Shown: positions 43,095 to 51,765 of the stretch, in pieces | How positions within the stretch are numbered: the stretch's first letter is position 1 | How the letters are laid out: the number at the start of each line of letters is the position of its first letter | Assembly (NCBI GenBank): GCA_950022655.1 | Contig: OX465590.1 | Span: forward strand, 37,895,218 to 37,959,217 | Source of the DNA: Alentia gelatinosa | Lineage: Eukaryota > Annelida > Polychaeta > Phyllodocida > Polynoidae | Reading direction: 5' to 3' | DNA length: 64,000 bases | Notes under the pieces: generated by a model | Seen by the model: the letters and a program-made list of their open reading frames with translations, nothing else | Database searches by the model: none | Told to the model about the DNA's origin: nothing | Translations under genes and position numbers: made by a program

Positions 43095-43607
43095 CTAATT
43101 TTGGTACATTGACTGTACTATGGCACGCGTTTTGGGATCTGGGATCCCAGCTAACATTTGTTCCAGGCTCTGGGTTGAAACCTCATGCCTGGAACCCATC
43201 TCTTCGGAGGACTTCCTCGGAGGGTGATGACGCGGGCGGGCTCGGCCTCGCCTCGGCGTATCACGCTCCGATTCGGAACCTTCGGCCATAAACACATTCG
43301 AGTCAGAGGCCTCAGTTTTCACTGAGCTCGTCTTCGGACGGGCACCAGAAGAGCCCTTAGCGGCCGGGGCCGCCTCAGACTTCTTCCCGGTGTGACTTTT
43401 TCCCTTTCCGGGTCGTTCATCTCGGGTTTCCCCAAGAAGAACAGAGTCCGCAGACTCGTCCCCTTCCAGGTCAAAATCACCGTCATCTGACCCGATGAGC
43501 AAAGCATCATCGTCCAGATCTGTCCCCCGCTCAGCCGAAGCTGAGGATCCGGGCAGGGGTGAGGGGAGCTCGCGCTCACCCTCCATAGACGGGGCACGGT
43601 CAGCCAT
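43095..43607 (-). CDS. Acidic N-terminal accessory frame of the Gypsy element (170 aa)
   Basis: It starts at ATG 43607 with MADRAPSMEGERELPSPLPG. Residues about 27-60 are Asp/Glu-rich (DLDDDALLIGSDDGDFDLEG), followed by Lys/Arg-rich stretches and a C-terminal SLEQMLAGIPDPKTRAIVQS just before a TAG. The next codons continue in the same frame into the 885-codon frame, so the two may be one gene of about 1,060 codons split by a nonsense mutation or a readthrough stop. The function is unknown; nothing in it looks like an envelope protein. A TATA-like box and a strong splice-acceptor-like site lie about 60-80 bp upstream. Confidence 0.7.
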   Translation of the reverse strand: MADRAPSMEGERELPSPLPGSSASAERGTDLDDDALLIGSDDGDFDLEGDESADSVLLGETRDERPGKGKSHTGKKSEAAPAAKGSSGARPKTSSVKTEASDSNVFMAEGSESERDTPRRGRARPRHHPPRKSSEEMGSRHEVSTQSLEQMLAGIPDPKTRAIVQSMYQN

Positions 43608-44175
43608 GCTGCTACCGCCCGACTCCTGTGGTGCTAGGCACCACTCCGATCACAGAGTGAAGACTACTGAAAAAACAGGGTCTTATATACTCCTAAGTGA
43701 CCTAGATTCACTGTCGCGAACCAATCAACCGTGTCGAGACTGGCTCATCTTGAGCGTCTCAACACTGCATGCGTGAAGAAACCAAAGGTCAGCGTTACGC
43801 TCGACTTGATTCGTTCACGCCTTCAATCACCCAGCACAGGTTCCGGAACCCGGGGAAACCCCTTTTCGAGCTCCACCCCATGTTCTCTGTAGTGTGGGAA
43901 TTCTTATCGCCGTCGTGTATCTCGCTGATAGTATGGGAGACTTGTCTAATTTCCATGTAAATGGATCAGACCTTTCAGAGCGTTCGGCAATTCTGCAGCC
44001 TCTAGAGGGTCCTCGACGGGGTCCCTTAGAGCAACGTCTGGGCTGCGGCACATAACGACTGATTTTAAGGTAACTATTTGATCAACATTCATGTATAATC
44101 GACATGTCACTGACTACCAAGGATCTACATTTCGTACCATTGCTTCTCGTTGTGTTTTCGACAACCCCGGCACCA
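43608..44175 (-). promoter_or_regulatory. Spacer between pol and accessory genes with TATA-like box and splice-acceptor-like site
   Basis: On the minus strand GTATATAAG lies at 43690-43682. TGTTTTTTCAG lies at 43677-43667, a good pyrimidine-rich 3' splice site. TTCACTCT, an initiator-like match, puts +1 at 43658, 31 bp after the first T of TATATAA. Either an internal promoter or an env-style spliced mRNA could express the accessory genes. Both are inferences from motifs. Confidence 0.45.
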
Positions 44176-46110
44176 CTACTCTTTGTAGCTAACCACAGCC
44201 TTCGATTTTAGTCGAGAGCTGCGGCGGGGTTTTGAGTCTATTTTAGACTCCATTCTACATCTCGAACCATGTTTATTATACACGGCTCGATTTGTAGCAA
44301 ATTTAGACTTTTCCGTGTCAGGTTTTTCTTCTACCCACACTTCCCTTTTTAGGTTAGCGTAAGTAGGAATCACCTTCCGCGGACGTCCCGGTTTTCGCCG
44401 TGTAGGCGAGCACCCACTCGGTACCCCGGTAACCTTTGACCGGGACTTCCCTATCGGGGTCTGCCTCCGCCGTGTTGACGGGGGTTTGACACCCGGCTTC
44501 CCGGCTCTTTGAACCCGGGACCTCCCTGGTTTCCCAGTAGGACCCGTGTTCAGTGACACATCCCGCTTTGTAGCAGGGTGTGAAACTTCAAAGTCGGAAC
44601 ATTCACGCTTTCCTTCCCATAGTCGTAAACGAGCTACATGGGATTTATAACGCCTTCTTGACCATTCGTCTTCTATCACTACTGTCATTTCTGACAATAA
44701 TTGAACAATTCTGAATGGTCCGTCCCAGTTAGGAGCGAGTTTTACATTTACCAACGGAGTGTGGTATCGTACAACCCGGTCTCCTACTCGGAACTTACGT
44801 GGTTTAAGATTGACGTCATGTCCAGTCTTTTGCCACTCTGCTGCTTTCGTCAGATTCCGTCTCGCAAGGTAATATCCCTCTACAAAACGTTCTCTGAGTT
44901 TTTCGACAAATCCTATGGGACAAGGATCATCCGTCGACATTCCAGGAACCCCATAGACTATGTCCGCGGGCATTACTATTTCCTTGCCAAAGACGAGTAA
45001 ATTAGGTGAACACCCCGTGCTTGAATGAATGGTCCCATTATATGCGTGAGCTATAAATGGTGCTAATTCATCCCAATTCTTCAGATTTTCATCTACCAGG
45101 GTCCGAAGACACTGGATCAATGTCCGGTTGAATCTCTCTACCATACCATCTGATTGGGGACGATATGGATTCGTATGTGTCTTTTTAATCTCGAGTATCC
45201 TACACATTTCTTTCCAGATCTGGGATTCAAATTCCCTTCCTTGGTCGGAATGTAGTACGCTCGGAGTTCCAAAAGGCAACATCCAGTTTTTCACTAAAGC
45301 TTCCGCACACGTGGCAGCTTTGTGATTTTTCATGGGATAGATCTGCACATATTTTGTGTAATAATCCATCACCACCATCATACAGGTATTTCCTTCCTCT
45401 GACTCGTCGATACCAGATATGATATCTAGAGCGATTCTGGCAAACCTGACACCAAACAGTTCCTGTTGTAACGGCATCTTTCCGAGTCCTACCCCGGGTT
45501 TGACTTTGCTACATATGGAACATCCAGATATCCATCTTCGAATATCTGCACCCATTCCAGGCCAGTAGTAACGATGCCTTATTCTGGCTACTGTTATTTT
45601 CCGTCCTAGATGAGCTGCACTCCTATGTTCATGACATAGGGTCATTAGTCCGGATCGTAATTCTCGAGGGACCACTAGTTGTAGAGCACGTTTAAGTGGT
45701 TGCAATGTGGTTCTCCATCGATATAATACTCCATCACGGACCTCTAGCTCTTTCCATTGACCACATAGATTCCGAAATTCTCGGTTTTCAGGCGAGATCT
45801 CGGGTCCTGTAGGTCTATGGAGTCCATTAGCTATCAGTTTAGTTAACCGGAACAAATCTGGGTCAGCCTGTTGACTTTCCTTAATCTGTTCTAGTGTCCA
45901 CTGATAGTTTAATGGCGGCTTCACTTTCTGGGAACGTAGAGTAGCTATGACTGCTCTATGCTCGCCACAATCCCGGCAATCTGGTCGTCCACATTTCCGC
46001 ACTGGTCTCCTTGAGAGACAATCCGCATTAATGTGTGACTTTCCAGCCCGGTGTTCAATCTGGCAGTTAGTCAACCCGAATTTCGGAGAGAGCTGCCAGC
46101 CATCTTCCAA
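44176..46110 (-). CDS. pol: Gypsy pol C-terminal part: RNase H end, integrase, basic tail
   Basis: Integrase inserts the cDNA into the chromosome. After the RNase H end (CQIEHRAGKSHINADCLSRR) come the HHCC zinc-binding domain (H162, H167, C197, C200), the catalytic core with D229, D289 and E325 (spacings of 59 and 35 residues, the canonical DD35E), and a GPF-type C-terminal module (FRVGDRVVRY at about 440-449, NWDGPF at 461-466). No chromodomain is evident. The roughly 140-residue tail is Lys/Arg/Pro-rich and holds an AT-hook-like RRKPGRPRK (571-579). The frame is open for 644 codons. It is separated from the RT frame by a 1-bp shift near 46083. All integrase catalytic residues are present. 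Confidence 0.95.
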   Translation of the reverse strand: MEDGWQLSPKFGLTNCQIEHRAGKSHINADCLSRRPVRKCGRPDCRDCGEHRAVIATLRSQKVKPPLNYQWTLEQIKESQQADPDLFRLTKLIANGLHRPTGPEISPENREFRNLCGQWKELEVRDGVLYRWRTTLQPLKRALQLVVPRELRSGLMTLCHEHRSAAHLGRKITVARIRHRYYWPGMGADIRRWISGCSICSKVKPGVGLGKMPLQQELFGVRFARIALDIISGIDESEEGNTCMMVVMDYYTKYVQIYPMKNHKAATCAEALVKNWMLPFGTPSVLHSDQGREFESQIWKEMCRILEIKKTHTNPYRPQSDGMVERFNRTLIQCLRTLVDENLKNWDELAPFIAHAYNGTIHSSTGCSPNLLVFGKEIVMPADIVYGVPGMSTDDPCPIGFVEKLRERFVEGYYLARRNLTKAAEWQKTGHDVNLKPRKFRVGDRVVRYHTPLVNVKLAPNWDGPFRIVQLLSEMTVVIEDEWSRRRYKSHVARLRLWEGKRECSDFEVSHPATKRDVSLNTGPTGKPGRSRVQRAGKPGVKPPSTRRRQTPIGKSRSKVTGVPSGCSPTRRKPGRPRKVIPTYANLKREVWVEEKPDTEKSKFATNRAVYNKHGSRCRMESKIDSKPRRSSRLKSKAVVSYKE

Positions 46111-46771
46111 TCATTCCCTCGGCGTCTTTAAAGTTAAAGAGCCATTTGAGAGAAGAATGGTCAGTACGTAAGATGAAATCTCCACCTGCTAAGAAGTGTC
46201 GATATTTTCTTACATACACCACAACTGCTAAGAGTTCCCTCTTAGTAGTACAGTAGTTCCGCTGACTTTTACTTAAGCTGTTGCTGGCAAAAGCTATTGG
46301 AACTTCTATACCATCTTGTATCTGAGACAAAGCCGCTCCAATACTCTCATTACTAGCGTCAGTGTCGAGAATGAACCGACCCTGGGCTAGCGGGTATTTC
46401 AATACGGGGGTCTCCGTAAACTTTCTTTTTAGTCCCAGAAAAGCGTGTTCAGCTTCCGGAGTCCATTGGATCTCTTTTTGCTTCCCTGGCTTATCTAGTA
46501 CTACATACTGTTGCATAGGGTGTGCAATTTCAGAAAAACCCGGGATAAAGTCGCGGTAATACGAACAAAATCCTAGGAAAGACCTTATGTCTTTTATATT
46601 CTGGGGGCGTGGCCAATTAGCCACTACCTCCAACTTAGAAGGATCTGCCCGGATTCCATTTCCAGAAACTATCTCTAAACATTCAACATAATTCTTTCCG
46701 AAGATGATTATGTCGTCTAGATAAACCAAACACTTTTTCCACTGTAGACCCCGCAACATCTGATCCATCAT
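46067..46771 (-). pseudogene. pol: Gypsy RT C-terminal half and RNase H
   Basis: It starts in the RT palm with CLVYLDDIIIFGKN (YLDD catalytic box), then the thumb/connection (DIRSFLGFCSYYRDFIPGF) and RNase H with FILDTDASNESIGAALSQ, TKRELLAVVVYVRKYRHF and RTDHSSLKWL. All catalytic Asp/Glu residues look present. The frame is cut at its start by a small deletion near 46783 and at its end by a 1-bp insertion in an A run near 46083. Confidence 0.93.
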
Positions 46772-47154
46772 GGATTCGAAAGTCGCAGGAGCGTTACTGT
46801 GAACTCGTAAAGCCCTTGATGAGTGGTGAACGCCGTTTTAGACTGATCGCCACTGTTCATCTTTACCTGCCAATATCCAGACTGGAGATCCAGAGTACAA
46901 AACCACTGGTTCCCTCCCAGAGAGTCGAGACTCTCATCGATCCGGGGTATTGGGTAGGCATTCTTCCGGGTGATACCATTCAATTTTCTGTAATCAATAC
47001 AGAATCGGCAAGTACCATCCTTTTTAGTAACCATTACCACTGGGCTAGCCCAAGGACTTGCACTGGGGATGATTACTTTCTGGTCCATCATTTTCCCTAC
47101 TTCCTCTTCTAAAGCTTCCCGTTTTACCGGAGGTAGCCGTCGATAAGGAAGCAA
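46768..47154 (-). pseudogene. pol: Gypsy RT N-terminal half
   Basis: The frame contains KDGTCRFCIDYRKLN, NAYPIPRIDESLDSL and FCTLDLQSGYWQV (first catalytic Asp). It runs to the conserved YEFTV block, where about 19 bp are missing at 46783 relative to the family pattern, removing the following MPFGL-type motif and shifting the frame. It is shifted by 1 bp in a T run near 47145 relative to the upstream frame. Confidence 0.93.
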
Positions 47155-47741
47155 AAAGGTTGATGACCTTCAGTGTCAATCGTGTGTTCTACTCGATCCG
47201 TTCTCCCCAAGGGATCTCCAGGTCGAGTAAAGATTGACTCCATCTTCTTCAAAAGAATCCTTAGTTCATGTCGTTCCCCACTGTTTAGTGTGTCTGTCGT
47301 CTGAACTAAAGTTTCCAGAGTTTCGTGTAATGGACTCGGAACTGGAAGGGATCCCGTTCCTGTATCGATAGCACTAACCCGCACTTCTTCATAATCAATT
47401 CCTATTAAGTCCGACCTTTCCAGTTTAGATTGTCCATCTTCCCTGGTTATTTCGGAAACAGGAATAGGTGTGATTCCCTGTGGACTGGAGTCCACTAGGC
47501 CATCCACATGAGCTAGAGTTACCCAGCCCAATGTATCACCCTTCCTTAATTTAATCAACCCGGAGGTATGATTACTTATAGGAATTGATCCCTCTCTGGC
47601 ACTTCCGATCAGGGTATCCCAGGCCTGTATTCCTTTTTTAGAAAACAGTTCTGGGTCTGGCTCGAAAAGTGCATCTCCACGTGGTAAGTCACCTTCCCCA
47701 GCTATCAGGACATCAACCATCTGCTGGGGGGGGATGCCCAC
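47124..47741 (-). pseudogene. pol: Gypsy pol segment between protease and RT
   Basis: The frame is in phase with the protease frame upstream, separated only by TGA at 47748-47750. It has ELRILLKKMESIFTRPGDPL and HTIDTEGHQPF, the usual stretch before the RT. It ends in a frameshift at a T5 run near 47145. No catalytic motif lies in this segment. Confidence 0.88.
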
Positions 47742-47747
47742 ATCTTG

Positions 47748-48230
47748 TCAGACAGAAATCAATGAAGAAATCCGTCGACAACTACATTCCACTTCCATTA
47801 ACTCAGGAAATTTGAGTCGGAGAGTGCCATCGGGTAGATCTACAGAGCCTCCATAGAGGGTGAGAAAATCTACGCCTAATATTCCACTTTCTTCGATATC
47901 ACTGAGTATGGGGCCCCATACGAATTCAGTGTTACCTATTGAGACTGGAATAATCACACTACCATAGCACCTCATATGAGTACCATTAGCAGCTTTTGCC
48001 GAGGCTCCAGGAACATGACATTCCTGCGCAAATCCAAGAGACTGATAGAGTCCGTTGTTTAACACAGAGCGACTAGCACCAGTATCCAACAATAGATCCA
48101 CCTTTCTTCCTTGAATTCTAGCCGGCACATACCAACGTCGTCCTCCCAAAGGGGACGGTTGTCTTATAAACCATGTGATTCCATCCAAGGTTCCAAGATC
48201 CCATCCGCGTTGACAAAGCCATTGCCACAA
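47748..48230 (-). CDS. pol: Gypsy aspartic protease
   Basis: It processes the Gag and Pol polyproteins. The active-site motif is VDLLLDTGASRSVL, and the C-terminal ILGVDFLTLYGG matches the usual ILGxDxL flap/core region. The first Met shown by the frame is probably not the true start; expression from gag would need a frame change near 48385-48300. It ends at a TGA that interrupts an otherwise continuous frame into the RT. Confidence 0.92.
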   Translation of the reverse strand: MWQWLCQRGWDLGTLDGITWFIRQPSPLGGRRWYVPARIQGRKVDLLLDTGASRSVLNNGLYQSLGFAQECHVPGASAKAANGTHMRCYGSVIIPVSIGNTEFVWGPILSDIEESGILGVDFLTLYGGSVDLPDGTLRLKFPELMEVECSCRRISSLISV

Positions 48231-48384
48231 GGATGCCCGGGTGAAAGATACTGACTACAGATCGTTGCGACCGTATTTTGTATCTTCCCCTTTTCTGGTA
48301 AGTTGGAAATATTTTCCTCCTTATACATCTCACAGGTTTGGGTCTCCTGGCACTTTCCTTCCCGGACCGCAGTGTTGCCACTCG

Positions 48385-49176
48385 CTACAGTCCTCCTTTG
48401 TTTTCCGGTTCACTCTGAGAGGCAACCATCAATGCAGGCAGACTACGAGATGTTTCCACCGTAGTAACGTTCCGGGTTTCTGGACAATCTGGAGAGATAT
48501 GTCTCATTTTGTTGCACCGCCAACAACGTCGGACATCCAGCTGGTTTTTCTCCACCTGATTCAGTCTTTCATTGATTTTGGTCAACAACTTCATAACCTT
48601 TGAGGAATTTCCTTCAGGATCAGTGGTTATTGGTTTTGCCTCTGCCACAGAAGGTACATCGCTGTTCCTTCCAAAGCTAGGGGTTCGACCTCTTCCACGT
48701 CCCCGTCTATTGAAGCCTCCTCTTCCGAGTACCATCGAGCGGACATTAGAGAGTATATCCTCTATTTCCGCTTCCTGACACTCGTAGGTATCTTCCTCTA
48801 CTTGTGACCAAGTAGAACCCACTATGTTAACCCGAGAAGTTTTCCCTGGATTAGCATATTTTCCGAATATTATACACCGTTGTTCATAGGCATCTACTAT
48901 TCGCAATACCTGCATGAAGTTCATACCGGGCTCCCATTTAGAGATGACTTCCGCTCTCACGTCATCATCTCGAAGTCCTTTTACAAACTGAGTTTGTAGA
49001 TCTTCATGCAGCGCAGGAGAATCTAATCCCGTCCCTGGGTAAACCTCTAACAACATTTGTTGCAAAGCTAGCCCATAGGCGCGAGTTGTCTCCTCTTTAC
49101 CCTGGATCCTCTTTAAAAAAGTGGAACGGGGGTTCAGCGTTACCAACTGACCACAGTAGTATGAGGCTACCTCCAC
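48385..49176 (-). CDS. gag: Gypsy Gag, C-terminal capsid/nucleocapsid part
   Basis: It has a capsid-like segment (LVTLNPRSTFLKRIQGKEET to WEPGMNFMQVLRIVDAYEQR), an Arg/Gly-rich stretch (GRGGFNRRGRGRGR, about 151-164) and one CCHC zinc knuckle, C218, C221, H226, C231 (CX2CX4HX4C), which binds the element RNA. The frame continues the upstream Gag part after a shift near 49195, so the Met at 49176 is unlikely to be the real start. Confidence 0.9.
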   Translation of the reverse strand: MEVASYYCGQLVTLNPRSTFLKRIQGKEETTRAYGLALQQMLLEVYPGTGLDSPALHEDLQTQFVKGLRDDDVRAEVISKWEPGMNFMQVLRIVDAYEQRCIIFGKYANPGKTSRVNIVGSTWSQVEEDTYECQEAEIEDILSNVRSMVLGRGGFNRRGRGRGRTPSFGRNSDVPSVAEAKPITTDPEGNSSKVMKLLTKINERLNQVEKNQLDVRRCWRCNKMRHISPDCPETRNVTTVETSRSLPALMVASQSEPENKGGL

Positions 49177-50285
49177 TAACTCATCCCATTCTGACCACCG
49201 GAACGGCGAAAAGCGTGAAGTGCAGCTTCCCCGGGTCCATCTCGCAACGCTCTTTTGAGGTATGGCAATGCATCGACTTTATTCCAGCCATTACATTGTA
49301 TGTCCTCACAAAATCCCGCGAACCAGTGTTCCCACTCCATTCCTTTCCCGTAAGGTTTTGGAATGACAGCATTTTTTCTGGCTGCGTTCTCTGGGCGCAT
49401 CATCGGAACATTGTCAGCTCTTGCCATTGACAAGTTAAAGATCCGATCCTGTTCCCGGACTTGGTTGAACGAGTTGAACCCTAGCTCAGCTATAGCTTTA
49501 CAAGTACGTTCGGAACTCGGAGAACCCATTCTTGACTCAGAGGGTAGCTGGAAGCTAACCAAAGGAGTCTTTACACCCTTTGTTCCAGATATGAATCTGT
49601 TAGGGGTCTTCTCTGGATCCTCTATTCTCCCTGGTGGGGAATATAGATGATCTCTCACATTACTCCAGCCAGCTTGGGACATAGGCATCCGTTGGGATGA
49701 TTTTGTCTCTGCTAGTCGAACTTGGTCCTTCATGTATTGTACATGTTGGTCCAAACGCTCGATTTTTTCTAGAGTCTCAATCTCGCGAACTGAGAGTTCT
49801 TCCAAGTTATGGTGCCTTTGGGCTACCTTCTCGGCGATCTCACGGTTTCGAGCTTCTAGTTCCCGACACATGTCTCTGGCTTCCCTTTCCCTATCAAACT
49901 CGTCTAAGAGTTCGGGTCCAAGGAAACCTACAGGATCTTCCTCGGAAGATACCCTTAAGGTATTTTCCGACCTATTCCGGGGAGTACTAGACTCTCCGGG
50001 ACTATCTGTCTGAGACCCAATTTTACTGAGTCCCTCCAGATCCCTTGCGGGGCCATGTCGGCTGTCGGCCGCCGGACTGAAACTCTTCAGGACCGTCGAA
50101 CTCAGATTCTGAGCGGCGGTTCTCTTCCGAGATTTCTCCTTGCCAGACTTCTGGGTTTCACCCCCTCCCTCTGGTTTTGGAGACTTGTCATCATTCCGGG
50201 CCGGAAGAGTTTGTTGAGAAGTTACCTCCCCATCTTCACTCTCCTGTTCAGCCTTAGATCTGGTTTTTATTCCAGATTTGTGCAT
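49176..50285 (-). CDS. gag: Gypsy Gag, N-terminal part
   Basis: It starts at ATG 50285, 36 bp past the primer site, with MHKSGIKTRSKAEQ. A charged, low-complexity N-terminus (about 1-110) is followed by a predicted coiled coil (about 127-210, with repeated E/L/I spacing, e.g. LEARNREIAEKVAQRHHNLE) and a capsid-like segment (KPYGKGMEWEHWFAGFCEDI). The frame ends in a shift near 49195 where the capsid part continues in another frame. The start ATG overlaps a splice-donor-like GTAAAT (50289-50284). Confidence 0.88.
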   Translation of the reverse strand: MHKSGIKTRSKAEQESEDGEVTSQQTLPARNDDKSPKPEGGGETQKSGKEKSRKRTAAQNLSSTVLKSFSPAADSRHGPARDLEGLSKIGSQTDSPGESSTPRNRSENTLRVSSEEDPVGFLGPELLDEFDREREARDMCRELEARNREIAEKVAQRHHNLEELSVREIETLEKIERLDQHVQYMKDQVRLAETKSSQRMPMSQAGWSNVRDHLYSPPGRIEDPEKTPNRFISGTKGVKTPLVSFQLPSESRMGSPSSERTCKAIAELGFNSFNQVREQDRIFNLSMARADNVPMMRPENAARKNAVIPKPYGKGMEWEHWFAGFCEDIQCNGWNKVDALPYLKRALRDGPGEAALHAFRRSGGQNGMS

Positions 50286-50290
50286 TTACC
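50284..50290 (-). promoter_or_regulatory. Possible splice donor at the gag start
   Basis: CTCG|GTAAATG on the minus strand overlaps the gag ATG. Joined to the acceptor-like site at 43667, it would remove gag-pol and bring the leader next to the accessory genes, as in retroviral env mRNAs. Inference from motif only. Confidence 0.3.
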
Positions 50291-50320
50291 GAGAATCCCG
50301 GGTTGTGCAAGCAACCTGGG

Positions 50321-50338
50321 ATCCTGGTCACGGCACCA
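50321..50338 (-). other. Primer binding site, tRNA-His-like
   Basis: TGGTGCCGTGACCAGGAT lies 1 base inside the 5' LTR. From memory of animal tRNA-His 3' ends (..GTCACGGCA plus CCA), 16 of 18 bases pair. Confidence 0.7.
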
Positions 50339-50339
50339 G

Positions 50340-50868
50340 TGTGGTGGTCGCCGCCTGTCTAGCAGGTTGGATGACCCCAATCCGGAACGCTAGTTCCAGG
50401 CAGGATCCCACCCTACGCACTTACGTAGGTTGGTTCGGTTTTCGGTTAGTTTGCACAGACCTATTCACACATAACACAACAACGTCACTTAATAAACAAG
50501 GGTGTTTATTAATCACTTACTTCCCGGAAAGATCTGGAAGATCTTCCCTACAAGTACAGTACCCTAGCACATAGGTGCTAGGTAACGCTGGATAGGCCAA
50601 TCCGGAGGATTAGCCTAACCACCAGAAGGTTACAAGAACCCGCCTGCAAAGTGAGGGCCCAAGGATCCGTTCAGTAGAAGGGACGCGCGAGGACAGCCTG
50701 TCGACCTACTGTGAACGCTGAGTATATATACTAAGCGTTACGTAATCCCGGTCTCCGCCGCGCCACTCTCGTGTGCGGCGTTGTCGGAATCACTGCACAG
50801 TAAGGATCGGCATATCGCGCCACCTTCCGTGAAACAAACGAACACTGCTGGATTCCCGTCCCACTACA
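50340..50868 (-). repeat. 5' LTR (529 bp)
   Basis: Near-identical to 38597-39127, with TG..CA ends. A TATA-like TATATATA lies at about 50723-50730 and AATAAA (minus) at 50505-50510. It would drive the full-length transcript. Confidence 0.95.
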
Positions 50869-51542
50869 GTATAAAGCACAGAAATAGTGCCTAATGTTAC
50901 ATCCGTTAATGTAGCAATTACTGGGTATAATTTATTCGAAAAGATGGATAACAAATATAAAGGTCGATGGTTTTGTTAACAGGTTGCTCTGTAAACCACC
51001 CGAGGTAGATGTCGTAAAACGCTCGCTAGTGCTCATGTATTACAACGTGTAAACCTCTCGTGGTTTACGACCGCCTATCCACAAAACCATCGTTGTTTAT
51101 TATCCCTCGTATACAAAGCCCCCATTGAAAAGTATGGGGACTCAATAAACCACTACCCATAGTATAAAACCTGTCAGATACCATAACTGTGGTATACCGA
51201 TTCAAACTTGTGGTATACAGCCTCAAAACCATGGTATACGGGGAAAATAGTCCCTTATCCTATATATAGAGCAAATAAATTGTTCCTATTGTTATACCCG
51301 TTAATATGGCAATTACTGGGTTTAATTCATTCGTAAAGATGGATAATGAATGCAACAAACGATGATTTTGTGGGCAGGCAGCTCTGCAAACCACTGGAGG
51401 TTGATGTCGTAAAACACTCGCTAGCGCTCATGTATTACCATGTGTCAACCTCTCGTGGTTGACGGCCGCCTATCATCTTTTATTGTCTATTTATACAATG
51501 AGCAAAGCCAGCAGGCGATGTAATCTGTGAATTGTTAGGTGG

Positions 51543-51765
51543 GGGGTGTCCACCAAGCTCCCGACCCGAACCGACGTGCCCCGATATTGCCCTCCCGATA
51601 CAAAATCCATATCATAGCAAAATCGTACAGCTTATCGGGGCAGTTCGTCAGGTTTCTACGATAACGCTACCGATGCAGCCCGAAGCGCTATGATGCGAAC
51701 CAATAAAAAAACCATATCGTAGAGGGTCTACGACAATCGATCATGTATCGATTGTCGTAGCATGT
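51543..51765. mobile_element. TCCACCAAC-group MITE, one-ended
   Basis: GGGGGGTGTCCACCAAGCTC is followed by CGAC/CGAT motifs 10-14 bp apart (CCCGACCCGAACCGACGTGC). Phrases shared with family K include CTCCCGATACAAAATC and AGGTTTCTACGAT. It ends in a short palindrome around 51745 (ACAATCGAT and its complement). The right end is missing. Confidence 0.6.

Larger units (their letters stand above)
38597..50868 (-). mobile_element. Complete Ty3/Gypsy-type LTR retrotransposon with extra 3' gene region
   Basis: The 12,272-bp element is on the minus strand: 5' LTR (50340-50868), primer site (50321-50338), gag (50285-48385), protease, RT, RNase H and integrase (48230-44176), an accessory region (43607-40425), about 1.3 kb of non-coding sequence, purine tract (39128-39140) and 3' LTR (38597-39127). 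Integrase after RNase H is the Ty3/Gypsy order. The LTRs differ by about two substitutions and two 1-bp indels, so the insertion is young, yet gag and pol carry frame breaks. No envelope-like protein with membrane segments was seen. The long accessory region is unusual for the group. Confidence 0.95.
38436..51475. repeat. Two tandem copies of a ~380-bp unit, the first split by the Gypsy element
   Basis: Unit 1 is 38436-38596 plus 50869-51100; unit 2 is 51101-51475. Shared phrases include TATACAAAG-CCCC, AACCTGTCAGATACCATAAC, ACCATGGTATACGG, GATGTCGTAAAACRCTCGCT and CTCATGTATTAC. The units are joined head to tail. Confidence 0.9.

Noticed and set aside
40425..43607. Envelope gene of a retrovirus-like element
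   Set aside because: No signal peptide, membrane segment or cleavage site; the proteins are hydrophilic with nuclear-like motifs.
40856..43776. Open frames in other phases and on the plus strand over the accessory region
   Set aside because: Shadows of the GC-rich 885-aa and 170-aa frames.
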